The notes: generated from the sequence alone by a model not told the origin. Shown: positions 53,066 through 61,980, numbered from the stretch's first letter. The stretch is DNA of 64,000 nucleotides from an uncultured Bacteroidota bacterium (GCA_902788805.1 CADALO010000005.1:1-64000), one strand, 5' to 3'. Numbers and translations: made by a program.

Positions 53066-53145
53066 ATGCGGACCGTCCGTCCGCGTTCCAAAACTATCGC
53101 ATTTACAAATTAACGCATTTACAAATTAACGCATTTACACATTAA
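53066..53145. repeat. Spacer repeats between atpH and atpA
   Basis: A GC hairpin GCGGACCGTCCGTCCGC near 53068-53084 is followed by three copies of the 16-nt unit CGCATTTACAAATTAA (53098-53145; the last copy is imperfect). No coding potential is seen. Confidence 0.75.
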
Positions 53146-53703
53146 TTATAGTTTACTCTCGTACACGTTCTTGCTGAACTCCTTGCGCAGCTGGGCCACC
53201 TGCCTGCTCAAGGTTGCGTCATACATATTGCCGTCGAACTCGACACTGAAGCCGCCCAGAATCTCGGGGTCGACCGTCGTCTCAAGTTCAATCTCCTTTT
53301 GCGTGTAGTTGCCCAACCTTGAACGCACGGCATCGAGCGCCTCGCCGTCAAGCTCAGTCGCCGTCACCAGGTGCGACAGCACAATGCCCTTGTGCTTGCG
53401 ATAAAGCTCTATAAACGAATTGGCTATGCCTTTAAGGTTGACGGCGCGACGCTTCTTGACCACGAAAGTCAGGAAGAGCCGCGACACCTTCGACACCTCG
53501 GCGCCGAAAAGGTCGTCCAGAATGGCCACCTTCTTGCCCTCGCGTATAAACGGATTGGCAAAGACGGTGTTAAGCACGTGGTTCTCAGCGCAGACGCGAT
53601 ACACCTTGCGCATATCGCCGTTCACCTCGTCCAGCACGCCGGCGTCATTGGCCACCAGAAACAGCGCCTTGGCATAATTGATATTTATTCTGTAGTCTTC
53701 CAC
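53146..53703 (-). CDS. atpH: F1F0 ATP synthase delta subunit
   Basis: A 185-residue delta (OSCP) subunit linking the peripheral stalk to the top of F1. The N-terminal NINYAKALFLVANDAGVLDE helix bundle and the C-terminal IELETTVDPEILGGFSVEFD signature are clear. It follows atpF after 15 nt and is separated from atpA by a repeat-rich spacer of 106 bp. Confidence 0.95.
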   Translation of the reverse strand: MEDYRININYAKALFLVANDAGVLDEVNGDMRKVYRVCAENHVLNTVFANPFIREGKKVAILDDLFGAEVSKVSRLFLTFVVKKRRAVNLKGIANSFIELYRKHKGIVLSHLVTATELDGEALDAVRSRLGNYTQKEIELETTVDPEILGGFSVEFDGNMYDATLSRQVAQLRKEFSKNVYESKL

Positions 53704-53718
53704 CTGTTATCAAGAATA

Positions 53719-54219
53719 TCAGTTAAACTTGGCGTTCTCCAGCTCGCGCGTGACGAAGTTCGTAGCCTTCTCGCGGTCTGAAAGCTCCGTTTTGACAAGC
53801 TTCTCGGCAATCTCGATGCTGAGGTTGGCAATCTGGTTCTTCAGGTCGTGCATCGCCTTGAGTTTCTCGTAGTTGATGTTCTCGCGGGCATTCTCCACAA
53901 TGCGGTCGGCCTCAGCCGTGGCACGCTGGCGGGCTTCCTCTATGATCTGCTCGCTGGTCATACGTGCGTTGCGCAGCATCTCGTCGCGCTGCAGCTTGGC
54001 CTCCTTCAGCAGGTCCTCGTTGTGAGCCTTCAGCTGGGCCATCTCCGCCTTGGTCTTCTCGGCCACATTCAGAGCGTCGTTTATAGCCTTCTCGCGCTCA
54101 TCCAAAGCCTTGAGAATCACAGGCCAGCCCCACTTCATAAGGATGAATGCCAGTATAGCAAAGGCAATGACCATCCACACTATCACACCAAGTCCGGGAC
54201 TAACTAATGGATTGTTCAT
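53719..54219 (-). CDS. atpF: F1F0 ATP synthase subunit b
   Basis: A 166-residue peripheral stalk subunit. One N-terminal membrane helix (about 8-28, LGVIVWMVIAFAILAFILMKW) is followed by a long charged helix (KALDEREKAINDALNVAEKTK onward) that dimerises along F1. It starts 86 nt downstream of the atpE stop. Confidence 0.95.
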   Translation of the reverse strand: MNNPLVSPGLGVIVWMVIAFAILAFILMKWGWPVILKALDEREKAINDALNVAEKTKAEMAQLKAHNEDLLKEAKLQRDEMLRNARMTSEQIIEEARQRATAEADRIVENARENINYEKLKAMHDLKNQIANLSIEIAEKLVKTELSDREKATNFVTRELENAKFN

Positions 54220-54305
54220 ATCGTTCTTTTTATTTCAAAATCATTTAAAAGGTGCGGCGTGGCAAGCCCATCGCCGGCGACACCGCACCGACTTTTTGCC
54301 GATGA

Positions 54306-54572
<267 letters not shown>

Positions 54573-54623
54573 TTATTTTATGTTAATACTAAATAATTTC
54601 ACCTTCTAATAGCGAGATATGCA

Positions 54624-54663
54624 GCACATTACACTACACCTCGCCAAAAGACAAGTAATGTGC
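54624..54663 (-). promoter_or_regulatory. Leader stem-loop upstream of atpE
   Basis: On the minus strand GCACATTAC pairs perfectly with GTAATGTGC across a 22-nt loop. It begins at the predicted start of transcription, so the mRNA would open with a 9-bp stem. It could protect the 5' end or regulate the operon. Confidence 0.6.
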
Positions 54664-54670
54664 AAAATTA
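54663..54670 (-). promoter_or_regulatory. -7 box of the atpE operon
   Basis: The minus strand reads TAATTTTG. It shows that the operon starts at atpE rather than being read through from an upstream atpB. Confidence 0.55.
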
Positions 54671-54772
54671 CAAAAAAAAATTCAGATATACACAAAAAAC
54701 GCCGATAAAATTTATCACAACATATTATCGACGTTAATCTCAGCAGATTATGCACACGTTTCCCAACGCGCC

Positions 54773-56428
54773 CTACTTCTTCACCAGCCGCTTGTTCGTC
54801 ACGCCGGCCGAAGTGGTGATGCGGACAACGTAGGTGCCGGCAGGATAGGCCGACAGGTCGAGCGTCGCCGAATGGCCGTCGGCATCGAATGCCGCAATCA
54901 GCTTGCCGTCGCTGCCGAACAGCTCAACCTTGTGCAACCTGTGCGACGAATAAACCGACACCTTGTCGCTCGTCGGGTTGGGCATCAGATAGGTATGATG
55001 CCCTATGGCATCCTCAATCCCCTCCGGGTCGTCGCCGCCCGGGTTGGGGTTGGGCACATAGAAGCGCACCGTGTCGCTCCACTCGCTGACGTTCGTGCTG
55101 TCGCACCACGCACGAACCATAGCGCTGTACCACGCCGCCGTGTCGAGGCCGTCCACATCCAGATACTCCACCACGCTATGCAGCAGTATCGTGTCGCCTC
55201 CGCCGTCGCTCCACAATGCCAACTCCCACAAGCCCACATCGCTGTTATCCCATCTCGCGACCACGCTGCCCGCAGTCGCCATTGTCTGCACACGCAGTCC
55301 TTCTGGCACAGGGCACGGCCTGACAATATAGTCCGACACCCTAAAGCCGAAAACACTCGACCACGGGCTTGTGTTGATGTGGAACGTGTCGCATACCGAC
55401 ATAACCTTCACGTTATACCTTAACGATGTATCCAGCCCATATAGCGTCAGGCGGTTCGTCTCCACGCCGAACAGCATACCGCTGTCGGGCACCGTGCCGT
55501 CAGCCCACAACAGCACCTCCCACATCTCCGCCTCGCTGCTGTCCCACGATACGGTTATGCTGTCCATATCCGCCTCAATCACACCCAAACCCGTCGGCAT
55601 CTGACAATCGTAATAAACATAGTCAGTGTCGATTATAGCGAAAAAAGGATAGAAATGGTATTGACAGCCAACAAGCTGGAATGACGATGTGTCAAAACTT
55701 GGATCATAATTTGCCGGTGGATGAGCTACAATATAGGGCCAATAATAGTGCACTAAAGCCACCGGTGGATTGCAGGGCAACATATATGGTGGTGTCGTAA
55801 TGGAAGCATTACAATTAAAATCAGGGTAAAAAGTTGCCAAATGTTCTGGTTGGCCAAAGCTATAATTCTCATCACCAGTGTTCATTCCGTGACACAGATT
55901 ATTATGTGTAGTTCCTCCTATATAAAACCGCCCGCTTACCAAAATAGGTTTATCAAAATACACCTCATATACATCTATTGAGTCTCTTCCGTTACCAAGT
56001 TTCACCTCCATTTTATAGTTTGGTTCCAATGTGTCCCATCGTCCTTCGCCTAGCTTGTTATAGTTTGTATCGTACATTATAAACCATTCGGGCAAACGGT
56101 TTGTATCAATTGTAAACATCGGTTCAAAAAGATGTACTGTTTTTGCCATACCTGCTATGCCACGCACAACCATAGGTGTATTGGCTTGACAAGCCCTGCC
56201 CCAGTATACGTCAGAACGTCTGTCATAGTACCAGTTGTTAATCATCGAAACTGGATAAGGCATTGAGTTCGGGTGCAGGTGCTCGTACCTGTCAATCCAG
56301 TTCGTGTCCCAGTAGTAAAGATCAGCCTTGCGATCGCCAAACGGGATTACAGGCAAAGTGCTCTGGGCAAAGACGGTGCCGGCATAAGCTATTAAATATA
56401 GAAATAAAAAAACAGATAATCTTTTCAT
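54773..56428 (-). CDS. T9SS-exported fibronectin-III-like protein, copy 2
   Basis: A 551-residue protein with a signal peptide (cleavage near VFAQS, residue 22), an N-terminal LPVIPFGDRKADLYYWDTNW region, two fibronectin-III-like domains (about 290-370 and 385-465) and a T9SS type A sorting domain (MPNPTSDKVSVYSS...GTYVVRITTSAGVTNKRLVKK region). The binding target is unknown. It is a tandem paralogue of the gene at 56447, 18 nt away. The C-terminal halves are almost identical while residues about 70-270 have diverged. Confidence 0.85.
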   Translation of the reverse strand: MKRLSVFLFLYLIAYAGTVFAQSTLPVIPFGDRKADLYYWDTNWIDRYEHLHPNSMPYPVSMINNWYYDRRSDVYWGRACQANTPMVVRGIAGMAKTVHLFEPMFTIDTNRLPEWFIMYDTNYNKLGEGRWDTLEPNYKMEVKLGNGRDSIDVYEVYFDKPILVSGRFYIGGTTHNNLCHGMNTGDENYSFGQPEHLATFYPDFNCNASITTPPYMLPCNPPVALVHYYWPYIVAHPPANYDPSFDTSSFQLVGCQYHFYPFFAIIDTDYVYYDCQMPTGLGVIEADMDSITVSWDSSEAEMWEVLLWADGTVPDSGMLFGVETNRLTLYGLDTSLRYNVKVMSVCDTFHINTSPWSSVFGFRVSDYIVRPCPVPEGLRVQTMATAGSVVARWDNSDVGLWELALWSDGGGDTILLHSVVEYLDVDGLDTAAWYSAMVRAWCDSTNVSEWSDTVRFYVPNPNPGGDDPEGIEDAIGHHTYLMPNPTSDKVSVYSSHRLHKVELFGSDGKLIAAFDADGHSATLDLSAYPAGTYVVRITTSAGVTNKRLVKK

Positions 56429-56446
56429 ATATATTCAATTACAATC

Positions 56447-58108
56447 CTATTTCTTCACCAGCCGCTTGTTCGTCACGCCGGCCGAAGTGGTGATGCGGAC
56501 AACGTAGGTGCCGGCAGGATAGGCCGACAGGTCGAGCGTTGCCGAATGGCCGTCGGCCTCGTATGCCGCAACAGGCTTGCCGTCGCTGCCGAACAGCTCA
56601 ACCTTGCGCAACCTGTGCGACGAATAAACCGACACCTTGTCGCTCGTCGGGTTGGGCATCAGATAGGTATGCTGCCCTATGGCATCCTCAATCCCCTCCG
56701 GGTCGTCACCGCCCGGATTGGGGTTGGGCACATAGAAACGCACCGTGTCGCTCCACTCGCTGACGTTCGTGCTGTCGCACACACCACGCACACTGGCAAT
56801 ATACCACGCCGCAGTGTCAAGGTCGTCGACCTCCACGTACTCCACCGCGCTCTGCAGCAGTATCGTGTCGCCTCCGCCGTCGCTCCACAATGCCAACTCC
56901 CACAAACCGACATCACTGTTGTCCCATCTCGCGACCACACTGCCCGCAGTCGCCATTGTCTGCACACGCAGTCCTTCTGGCACAGGGCACGGCCTGACAA
57001 TATAGTCCGACACCCTAAAGCCGAAGACATTCGACCACGGGCTCGTATTGATATGGAACGTATCGCACACCGCCTGGACCTTCACATTGTAATGCCGTGC
57101 AGTGTCCAAGCCGTACAGCGTCAGCCAGTTCGTCTCAACACTGAACAGCATCCCGCTGTCGGGCTCCACACCGTCTGTCCACAACAGTACATCCCACATC
57201 TCCGCCTCGCTGCTGTCCCACGATATGGTTATTCTATCCACATCAGCTTCAATCACACCCAAACCTGTCGGCTGCTGACAATCAATATACACATAGTTCG
57301 TGTCGATTATGGCGAAGAAGGGATAGAACATACATAGGTTATAATCATAAAAGAATTGACTTGTGTCAAAATCACCTAAACCGCTACTTCCATAAAAAAT
57401 ATAATGTGTCACGTATGGCCAATAATAACGATACATTAGTACATTAGCATTATCGGGCGGACATTTGCTATATGACAAATCTGGTGAATATCCATAATAT
57501 CCATAATATCTTGTAAAAATATGCTCTAATCTATAATCTCCATAAGGTTCTTCTGCCGTGCGTCCCAAGCGTAAATTATTGTGTGTAGTACCCCCCACAT
57601 AAAACAATCCGCTTACAAGTATCGGTTTGTCAAAATAAACTTCATACACTTTTAATGTATCTCTAAGCCATCTATGCCTAAACTCCATTCTATAAGCAGG
57701 TTGATTGGCATACCAATCCCCCTCTCCGAGCAAGTTGCTGTTTGCATCATAAATTTTAAATTGTTCTGGCAACCTGCCACTCAAAGTTGTATCCAATGTA
57801 ATCATCAAATAATTATCATTTATAGGAGAGACTTCAACCGCACCTGCGACTCCTCTAACCAATATTGGCGTTTCAGCCACACAAGCCCTTGCCAAAAAAA
57901 AATCGCCAAATAAATCAGGGTAGTTCATATGTCTCATTGATGGATAATTAGTCTCATTGGGATGCAACTGCTCATATCTATCTATCCAGTTTGTGTCCCA
58001 GTAATACAAGTCCGCCTTGCGCTCGCCGAACGGGATCACAGGCAACGTATTTTGAGCGCAGGCTATGCCTGAAATCAGAACTAAAACAACAGTACATATT
58101 CTTTTCAT
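56447..58108 (-). CDS. T9SS-exported fibronectin-III-like protein, copy 1
   Basis: A 553-residue protein with the same architecture as its downstream neighbour: a signal peptide (cleavage near GIACAQ), the LPVIPFGERKADLYYWDTNW segment, a variable central region with the conserved KPILVSGLFYVGGTTHNNLR, two FN3-like modules and the type A sorting domain. It is the upstream gene of the pair. Upstream of it, 58109-58321 is AT-rich with no clear -7 box. Confidence 0.85.
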   Translation of the reverse strand: MKRICTVVLVLISGIACAQNTLPVIPFGERKADLYYWDTNWIDRYEQLHPNETNYPSMRHMNYPDLFGDFFLARACVAETPILVRGVAGAVEVSPINDNYLMITLDTTLSGRLPEQFKIYDANSNLLGEGDWYANQPAYRMEFRHRWLRDTLKVYEVYFDKPILVSGLFYVGGTTHNNLRLGRTAEEPYGDYRLEHIFTRYYGYYGYSPDLSYSKCPPDNANVLMYRYYWPYVTHYIFYGSSGLGDFDTSQFFYDYNLCMFYPFFAIIDTNYVYIDCQQPTGLGVIEADVDRITISWDSSEAEMWDVLLWTDGVEPDSGMLFSVETNWLTLYGLDTARHYNVKVQAVCDTFHINTSPWSNVFGFRVSDYIVRPCPVPEGLRVQTMATAGSVVARWDNSDVGLWELALWSDGGGDTILLQSAVEYVEVDDLDTAAWYIASVRGVCDSTNVSEWSDTVRFYVPNPNPGGDDPEGIEDAIGQHTYLMPNPTSDKVSVYSSHRLRKVELFGSDGKPVAAYEADGHSATLDLSAYPAGTYVVRITTSAGVTNKRLVKK

Positions 58109-58321
58109 AGCTGTAAAAATATAAAATCAACAAATTGTATCACAACGAATTATACCCAAGCACCCACTATCTTTCCATTTGCAAATATACAAAAAATTCT
58201 AAAATAAAAGATTGTTTTTTACACCATAAGTTACCGATATGCAATAGTAAACCATCTTGCCGACTCAAAAAAAGGCCATCAACAAGAAGAAGCCCCCAGG
58301 GATAAATATATCCCCAAGTTC

Positions 58322-58400
58322 CTACTTCTTCACCAGCCGCTTGTTCGTCACGCCGTCTAAGGTGGTGAGGTGGACAAAATAAACACCCGGCGGACAGGCC
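58322..58400 (-). pseudogene. Remnant of a third T9SS sorting domain
   Basis: The minus strand encodes a short YFVHLTTLDGVTNKRLVKK followed by a stop, matching the C-termini of the two genes downstream. Sequence upstream of it (58401-58440) has lost similarity and no start or body of a gene remains. It is a decayed third paralogue or a copied 3' end. Confidence 0.75.
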
Positions 58401-58536
58401 CCGAAGCGGAACTTGACGGTGCGCTATGCCCAGGTTTGTGCCGCCCCGTCAAATTCCGATTCATTTTATAAAAAAAACACCCAAAACCGGCCAAAATCGA
58501 CACACGTCAACTCTCTGATTTCCACGTATCATATTC

Positions 58537-58617
58537 CTATCAAACTTTACTCAAAGTTTTATATAACTTTTATTAAATTTTGAGTTAGTAAACAATAATA
58601 GAGCTTTGATAGAGTTA
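58537..58617. repeat. Nested AT-rich inverted repeat upstream of the DUF6266 gene
   Basis: An inner pair ACTCAAA/TTTGAGT and flanking pairs TTTAC/GTAAA and CTATCAAA/TTTGATAG nest around an AT-rich loop. A smaller hairpin AGGCC...GGCCT follows near 58641-58657. The remaining sequence from 58401 to 58705 shows nothing I recognise. Confidence 0.5.
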
Positions 58618-58705
58618 TGGTAGGAAAATGATTCAGCGGAGGCCTTGCGAGGGCCTGCGCCGATGGAGAACAAAAGATTGACAAACCACAAAAAAGAAAT
58701 GTACT

Positions 58706-59491
58706 ATGGCAACAACAAAAGGCTTATTTCCAGAGGGTTTCAGCGGCAGAGTGGGCAATTTGGTCTGCTATCAATGGCGCGGCAAATGCTGCGTGAGGTC
58801 GATGCCGACGCACTACAGCGATGCGCAGACCGAGCACCAGCTGGCGCAGCGTGCGCTGTTCAAGGCAATGGTCGGCTTTGCCCGACGCGCGAGGGTAGTG
58901 CTGCGACAGGGACTGAAGACGGCGAGCTTCAATGCGCATATCACTGAGTACAACTACTTTATGCGCATCAACAAGGGTTGCTTCGCTATTGCAGACGGAG
59001 GTCTGGAAGTCGACTACGAGAATCTGATTATGGCCGATGGGCCGGTGGCGCCGGTGGCGTTCGGGGCTCCGCGGCTGCTGGACGACACGACGATAAGCAT
59101 TGATTTCGAGAAGAATCCGCTGCATCGGGTGGTGAGCCCCGACGACTGCGTCTATCTGGCCGCCTATTGTCCCGAACTGGGCGACTTCGACTTGTCGGCC
59201 GCCGTTTTCCGACGCAGCAACCAATTGACGATGAGTCTCAACCCTTATTGGGCGGGGCGCGAGGTACACCTGTGGGGCTTTGTGGTCGACAGCAAGGGCC
59301 GGGCCTCGATGAGTCAATATTTAGGCTGCGGCACTCTGTCGGTAGACGAGGCCGAGGAAGAAGCGCAAACACCTATAGACGAGGAGCTTGCATCGACAGC
59401 GGGCGACACTATTTCGACTGCTGACCGTCGAGAAGGTCGATCGAATAGTGCAGGCCCACGTTCTGGCGACGTGCCATTGCCTGCTTGGTGA
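58706..59491 (+). CDS. DUF6266 family protein
   Basis: A 261-residue protein. The N-terminal FPEGFSGRVGNLVCYQWRGKCCVRSMP fits the DUF6266 pattern of a short GxxGNxVxxxWRGxxxxR motif, and the body is beta-rich. The function is unknown and there is no signal peptide. The last 27 codons overlap the 3' end of convergent nadB by 83 bp; the overlapping tail (STADRREGRSNSAGPRSGD) looks like accidental read-through past a lost stop. Confidence 0.8.
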   Translation: MATTKGLFPEGFSGRVGNLVCYQWRGKCCVRSMPTHYSDAQTEHQLAQRALFKAMVGFARRARVVLRQGLKTASFNAHITEYNYFMRINKGCFAIADGGLEVDYENLIMADGPVAPVAFGAPRLLDDTTISIDFEKNPLHRVVSPDDCVYLAAYCPELGDFDLSAAVFRRSNQLTMSLNPYWAGREVHLWGFVVDSKGRASMSQYLGCGTLSVDEAEEEAQTPIDEELASTAGDTISTADRREGRSNSAGPRSGDVPLPAW

Positions 59492-60992
59492 TGAGGTAGG
59501 CGCAGGCTATGAGGTTGCGCAGCTCAGCGAGGGGTTCGGCAAGGACCGAGCGGTTGTAGAGGTCTTCGGTCTCACGGAATATCAGGTTGAGGCGGTCGAA
59601 GGCGCGCTGCAGGCGCAGGTCGCTGCGGACAATGCCGACATAGTTCGACATAATTTCCTGCAACTCCTTCTTTGTCTGCGTGATAAGCACCATCTCTTCG
59701 TTCAGCACCATCCCTTCGGCATTCCAGTCGGGGATTTCGGCGTTGCGGTTCTCGAATTTTGAGTTCTGGAGTTTGGCGATGGCGTCCATTGCGGCGTTGT
59801 GGGCATAGACCACAGCCTCAAGCAACGAGTTGCTTGCCAGGCGGTTGCCACCGTGCAGGCCTGTGCAGGAGCACTCGCCGGCGGCATAGAGGTGGTGGAT
59901 GGAGCTTTCGCCGTTGGTGTCGACCTTGATACCGCCGCATTGGTAGTGGGCCGCGGGACGCACAGGAATCATATCCTTGGTGATATTGATGCCGAGTTCG
60001 AGGCATTTGGCGTAGATGGTCGGGAAGCCGTTGATAAGCTCGTTCTTGCCTATGCCGCGGGCGTCGAGCCACACGTGCTCGACACCGGCCAGTTTCATCT
60101 CGTTGTCGATAGCGCGGGCCACGATGTCGCGCGGCGCCAGCGAGAGACGCTTGTCGTATTTCTGCATAAACTCCTTGCCGTCCTTGTCCTTGAGGATGGC
60201 TCCGGCGCCGCGCATTGCCTCGGTGATGAGGAAGGCGGGCTTTTCGGCCGGATTGTAGAGCGACGTGGGGTGGAACTGCATAAACTCCAGGTCCTTGAGC
60301 ACGCCGCGTGCGCGATGCACCATTGCCACGCCGTCGCCCGTCGAGATGATGGGCGTGGTGGTGGTGGTGTAGACGTTGCCCATACCGCCTGTGGCGAGCA
60401 GGGTGAACTTGGCCAGATATGTGTCAATCTCGTTGGTCTGCGTGTTGAGGGCGTAGACGCCGTAGCATTCGATGTCGGGCGTGTGCTTGGTGACGCGCTG
60501 GCCCAAGTGGTGCTGGGTGATGATGTCGATGGCAAACTGATTCTCTTTCAGCTCGATGTTGGGGTGGTCGTGGATGGCTTGCAGCAGTCCGCGCTCAATC
60601 TCGGCACCGGTGTTGTCCTTGTGGTGAAGGATGCGGAACTCGGAGTGGCCGCCTTCGCGGTGCAGGTCGAACTTGCCTCCTTTCGATTTGTCGAATTCCA
60701 CGCCGTAGCGCACCAGCTCTTCGATGCGCTGAGGCGCCTCGCGGATGGTCATTTCAACCACGTTGCGGTCGCAGATACCGTCGCCGGCAACGAGGGTGTC
60801 GGCAATATGTTTGTCGAAGCTGTCGGTGTCGTACATCACGGCGGCGATACCGCCCTGGGCGTACTTGGTCGAGCCTTCGGAGGCGTCGCCTTTGGTGAGG
60901 ATGCACACTTTGCCGTAAGGAGCCACTTTGAGCGCAAAGCTCAGTCCGGCAATACCGGAGCCAATCACAAGAAAATCAACTTGATGACGCAT
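59409..60992 (-). CDS. nadB: L-aspartate oxidase NadB
   Basis: A 527-residue flavoprotein that oxidises L-aspartate to iminoaspartate in NAD biosynthesis. The FAD dinucleotide motif is VIGSGIAGLSFAL from residue 9; the family's EGSTKYAQGGIAAVMYDTDSF follows, and HREGGHSEFRILHHKDNTG lies in the substrate region. I start at ATG 60992; an upstream extension to 61067 crosses the promoter. nadA and nadC are not adjacent. Its 3' end overlaps the DUF6266 gene. Confidence 0.95.
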   Translation of the reverse strand: MRHQVDFLVIGSGIAGLSFALKVAPYGKVCILTKGDASEGSTKYAQGGIAAVMYDTDSFDKHIADTLVAGDGICDRNVVEMTIREAPQRIEELVRYGVEFDKSKGGKFDLHREGGHSEFRILHHKDNTGAEIERGLLQAIHDHPNIELKENQFAIDIITQHHLGQRVTKHTPDIECYGVYALNTQTNEIDTYLAKFTLLATGGMGNVYTTTTTPIISTGDGVAMVHRARGVLKDLEFMQFHPTSLYNPAEKPAFLITEAMRGAGAILKDKDGKEFMQKYDKRLSLAPRDIVARAIDNEMKLAGVEHVWLDARGIGKNELINGFPTIYAKCLELGINITKDMIPVRPAAHYQCGGIKVDTNGESSIHHLYAAGECSCTGLHGGNRLASNSLLEAVVYAHNAAMDAIAKLQNSKFENRNAEIPDWNAEGMVLNEEMVLITQTKKELQEIMSNYVGIVRSDLRLQRAFDRLNLIFRETEDLYNRSVLAEPLAELRNLIACAYLITKQAMARRQNVGLHYSIDLLDGQQSK

Positions 60993-61037
60993 ACAATTTA
61001 ACTTAATTGATGTTTCAGTTCTTTGTTTTTCAGACTG

Positions 61038-61045
61038 CAAAAGTA
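61038..61045 (-). promoter_or_regulatory. -7 box of nadB
   Basis: The minus strand reads TACTTTTG, 45 nt upstream of the chosen ATG. Confidence 0.6.
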
Positions 61046-61081
61046 CACATTTCCGCTGATTTGGCAAAATATTTTATGCTT

Positions 61082-61172
61082 TTATAACGCATTGGGACGG
61101 CAAACATTGCGTTGCCCAAGGCAGCGGGAGAATAATAAATATGTCCGTGTCGGGAAAAGAACGATTCTCCTA
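61082..61172. repeat. Direct repeat copy 1 flanking the PIN toxin-antitoxin pair
   Basis: TTATAACGCATTGGGACGG, AACATTG and, 30 nt further, AATAAATATGTCCGTGTCGG recur in the same order at 61893-61980. The copies are imperfect, about 90 bp each, and in the same orientation. Confidence 0.75.
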
Positions 61173-61182
61173 TTTCGTCATT

Positions 61183-61593
61183 TCATTCTTTCGATTGTAT
61201 TATCCGCAGCATTTCAGCAGGAGTGACAACTTTGCTGACGGGTGGGAAATGACGAGTGTTGCCGGTGACAAGGTAGGCATCCTCGACCGAGAGCGCGACC
61301 TCGTAAAACACTATGTCGTCGGCATCCGGGAAATTCCACTCGGCTGGGGTGCGGTCGGCTGCAATGCCACTGCGTATCGCGTTAATCACAGCCTCGATGC
61401 GTTGCGCGGAAAATCCGAACTTGCCACGACTCAAAACCTCGGTATATTCGTTGATTATATCCTCGTTGTAAACGGGAATGATTGTGCGGTCAAGTATGTG
61501 GTTTAGCAGCTCTACCGTCGGGGAACTCACGTTGCTGGTGAGCAAGGCCGAAACCAATACGTTTGTGTCGAAAACAGCGTAGTATCGTTTCAT
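61183..61593 (-). CDS. PIN-domain toxin (putative ribonuclease)
   Basis: A 136-residue PIN-domain protein of the COG1569-type toxin family. Acidic residues expected in the active site are D9 (VFDTNVLVSALL), the E of INEYTEVL, and the D residues of PDADDIVFYEVA, followed by LVTGNTRHFP. Such proteins are RNases inhibited by their antitoxin. The upstream 91-residue gene, separated by 5 nt, is the likely antitoxin. The module is flanked by direct repeats. Confidence 0.88.
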   Translation of the reverse strand: MKRYYAVFDTNVLVSALLTSNVSSPTVELLNHILDRTIIPVYNEDIINEYTEVLSRGKFGFSAQRIEAVINAIRSGIAADRTPAEWNFPDADDIVFYEVALSVEDAYLVTGNTRHFPPVSKVVTPAEMLRIIQSKE

Positions 61594-61598
61594 TGGAC

Positions 61599-61874
61599 CT
61601 ATTCCTGCGAGTGGGCTTTGCGTGCAAGACGTGCCTGCTTGATTTCAGCATTTATTTCGTCGAGACTCATATCCGAGTTGCCGTTGGCCTCGCTCTGACT
61701 GCGCATCTCCTCAATAGCGATGCGAGCCTGTTCCATAATCAACGCGTCGTCCTCCTTGGTGCTCTCAACAAGACGGTCGGCCAGCCAGCGGCGGTCGGAT
61801 ACCGACATAGGCAACCCCTGCAGATAATTCCACAGGTTTGTCATCGCATTGGAGTTATAGGTAGATGTGTTCAT
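61599..61874 (-). CDS. Putative antitoxin partner of the PIN toxin
   Basis: A 91-residue acidic protein. The N-terminal half includes MSVSDRRWLADRLVES, a helix pair typical of small antitoxins, and the C-terminal half is charged (LDEINAEIKQARLARKAH), suited to wrapping the toxin. No strong DNA-binding motif is identified. It precedes the toxin by 5 nt. A small palindrome AATGT-TTG-ACATT at about 61882-61894 just upstream could be its operator. Confidence 0.7.
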   Translation of the reverse strand: MNTSTYNSNAMTNLWNYLQGLPMSVSDRRWLADRLVESTKEDDALIMEQARIAIEEMRSQSEANGNSDMSLDEINAEIKQARLARKAHSQE

Positions 61875-61892
61875 AATTGTTAATGTTTGACA

Positions 61893-61980
61893 TTATAACG
61901 CGTTGGGACGGTAAATATTGTGTCGTGCGGGATGGGGGGAAAAATAAATTTGTGCACGTCGGAAAAAGTGCGTATTTTTG
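61893..61980. repeat. Direct repeat copy 2 flanking the PIN toxin-antitoxin pair
   Basis: TTATAACGCGTTGGGACGG, AATATTG and AATAAATTTGTGCACGTCGG correspond to copy 1 at 61082-61172. The copy ends in a plus-strand -7 box. Confidence 0.75.
61973..61980 (+). promoter_or_regulatory. -7 box (TATTTTTG) upstream of the small plus-strand gene
   Basis: TATTTTTG lies 76 nt before the ATG at 62057, at the end of direct repeat copy 2. Confidence 0.45.
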
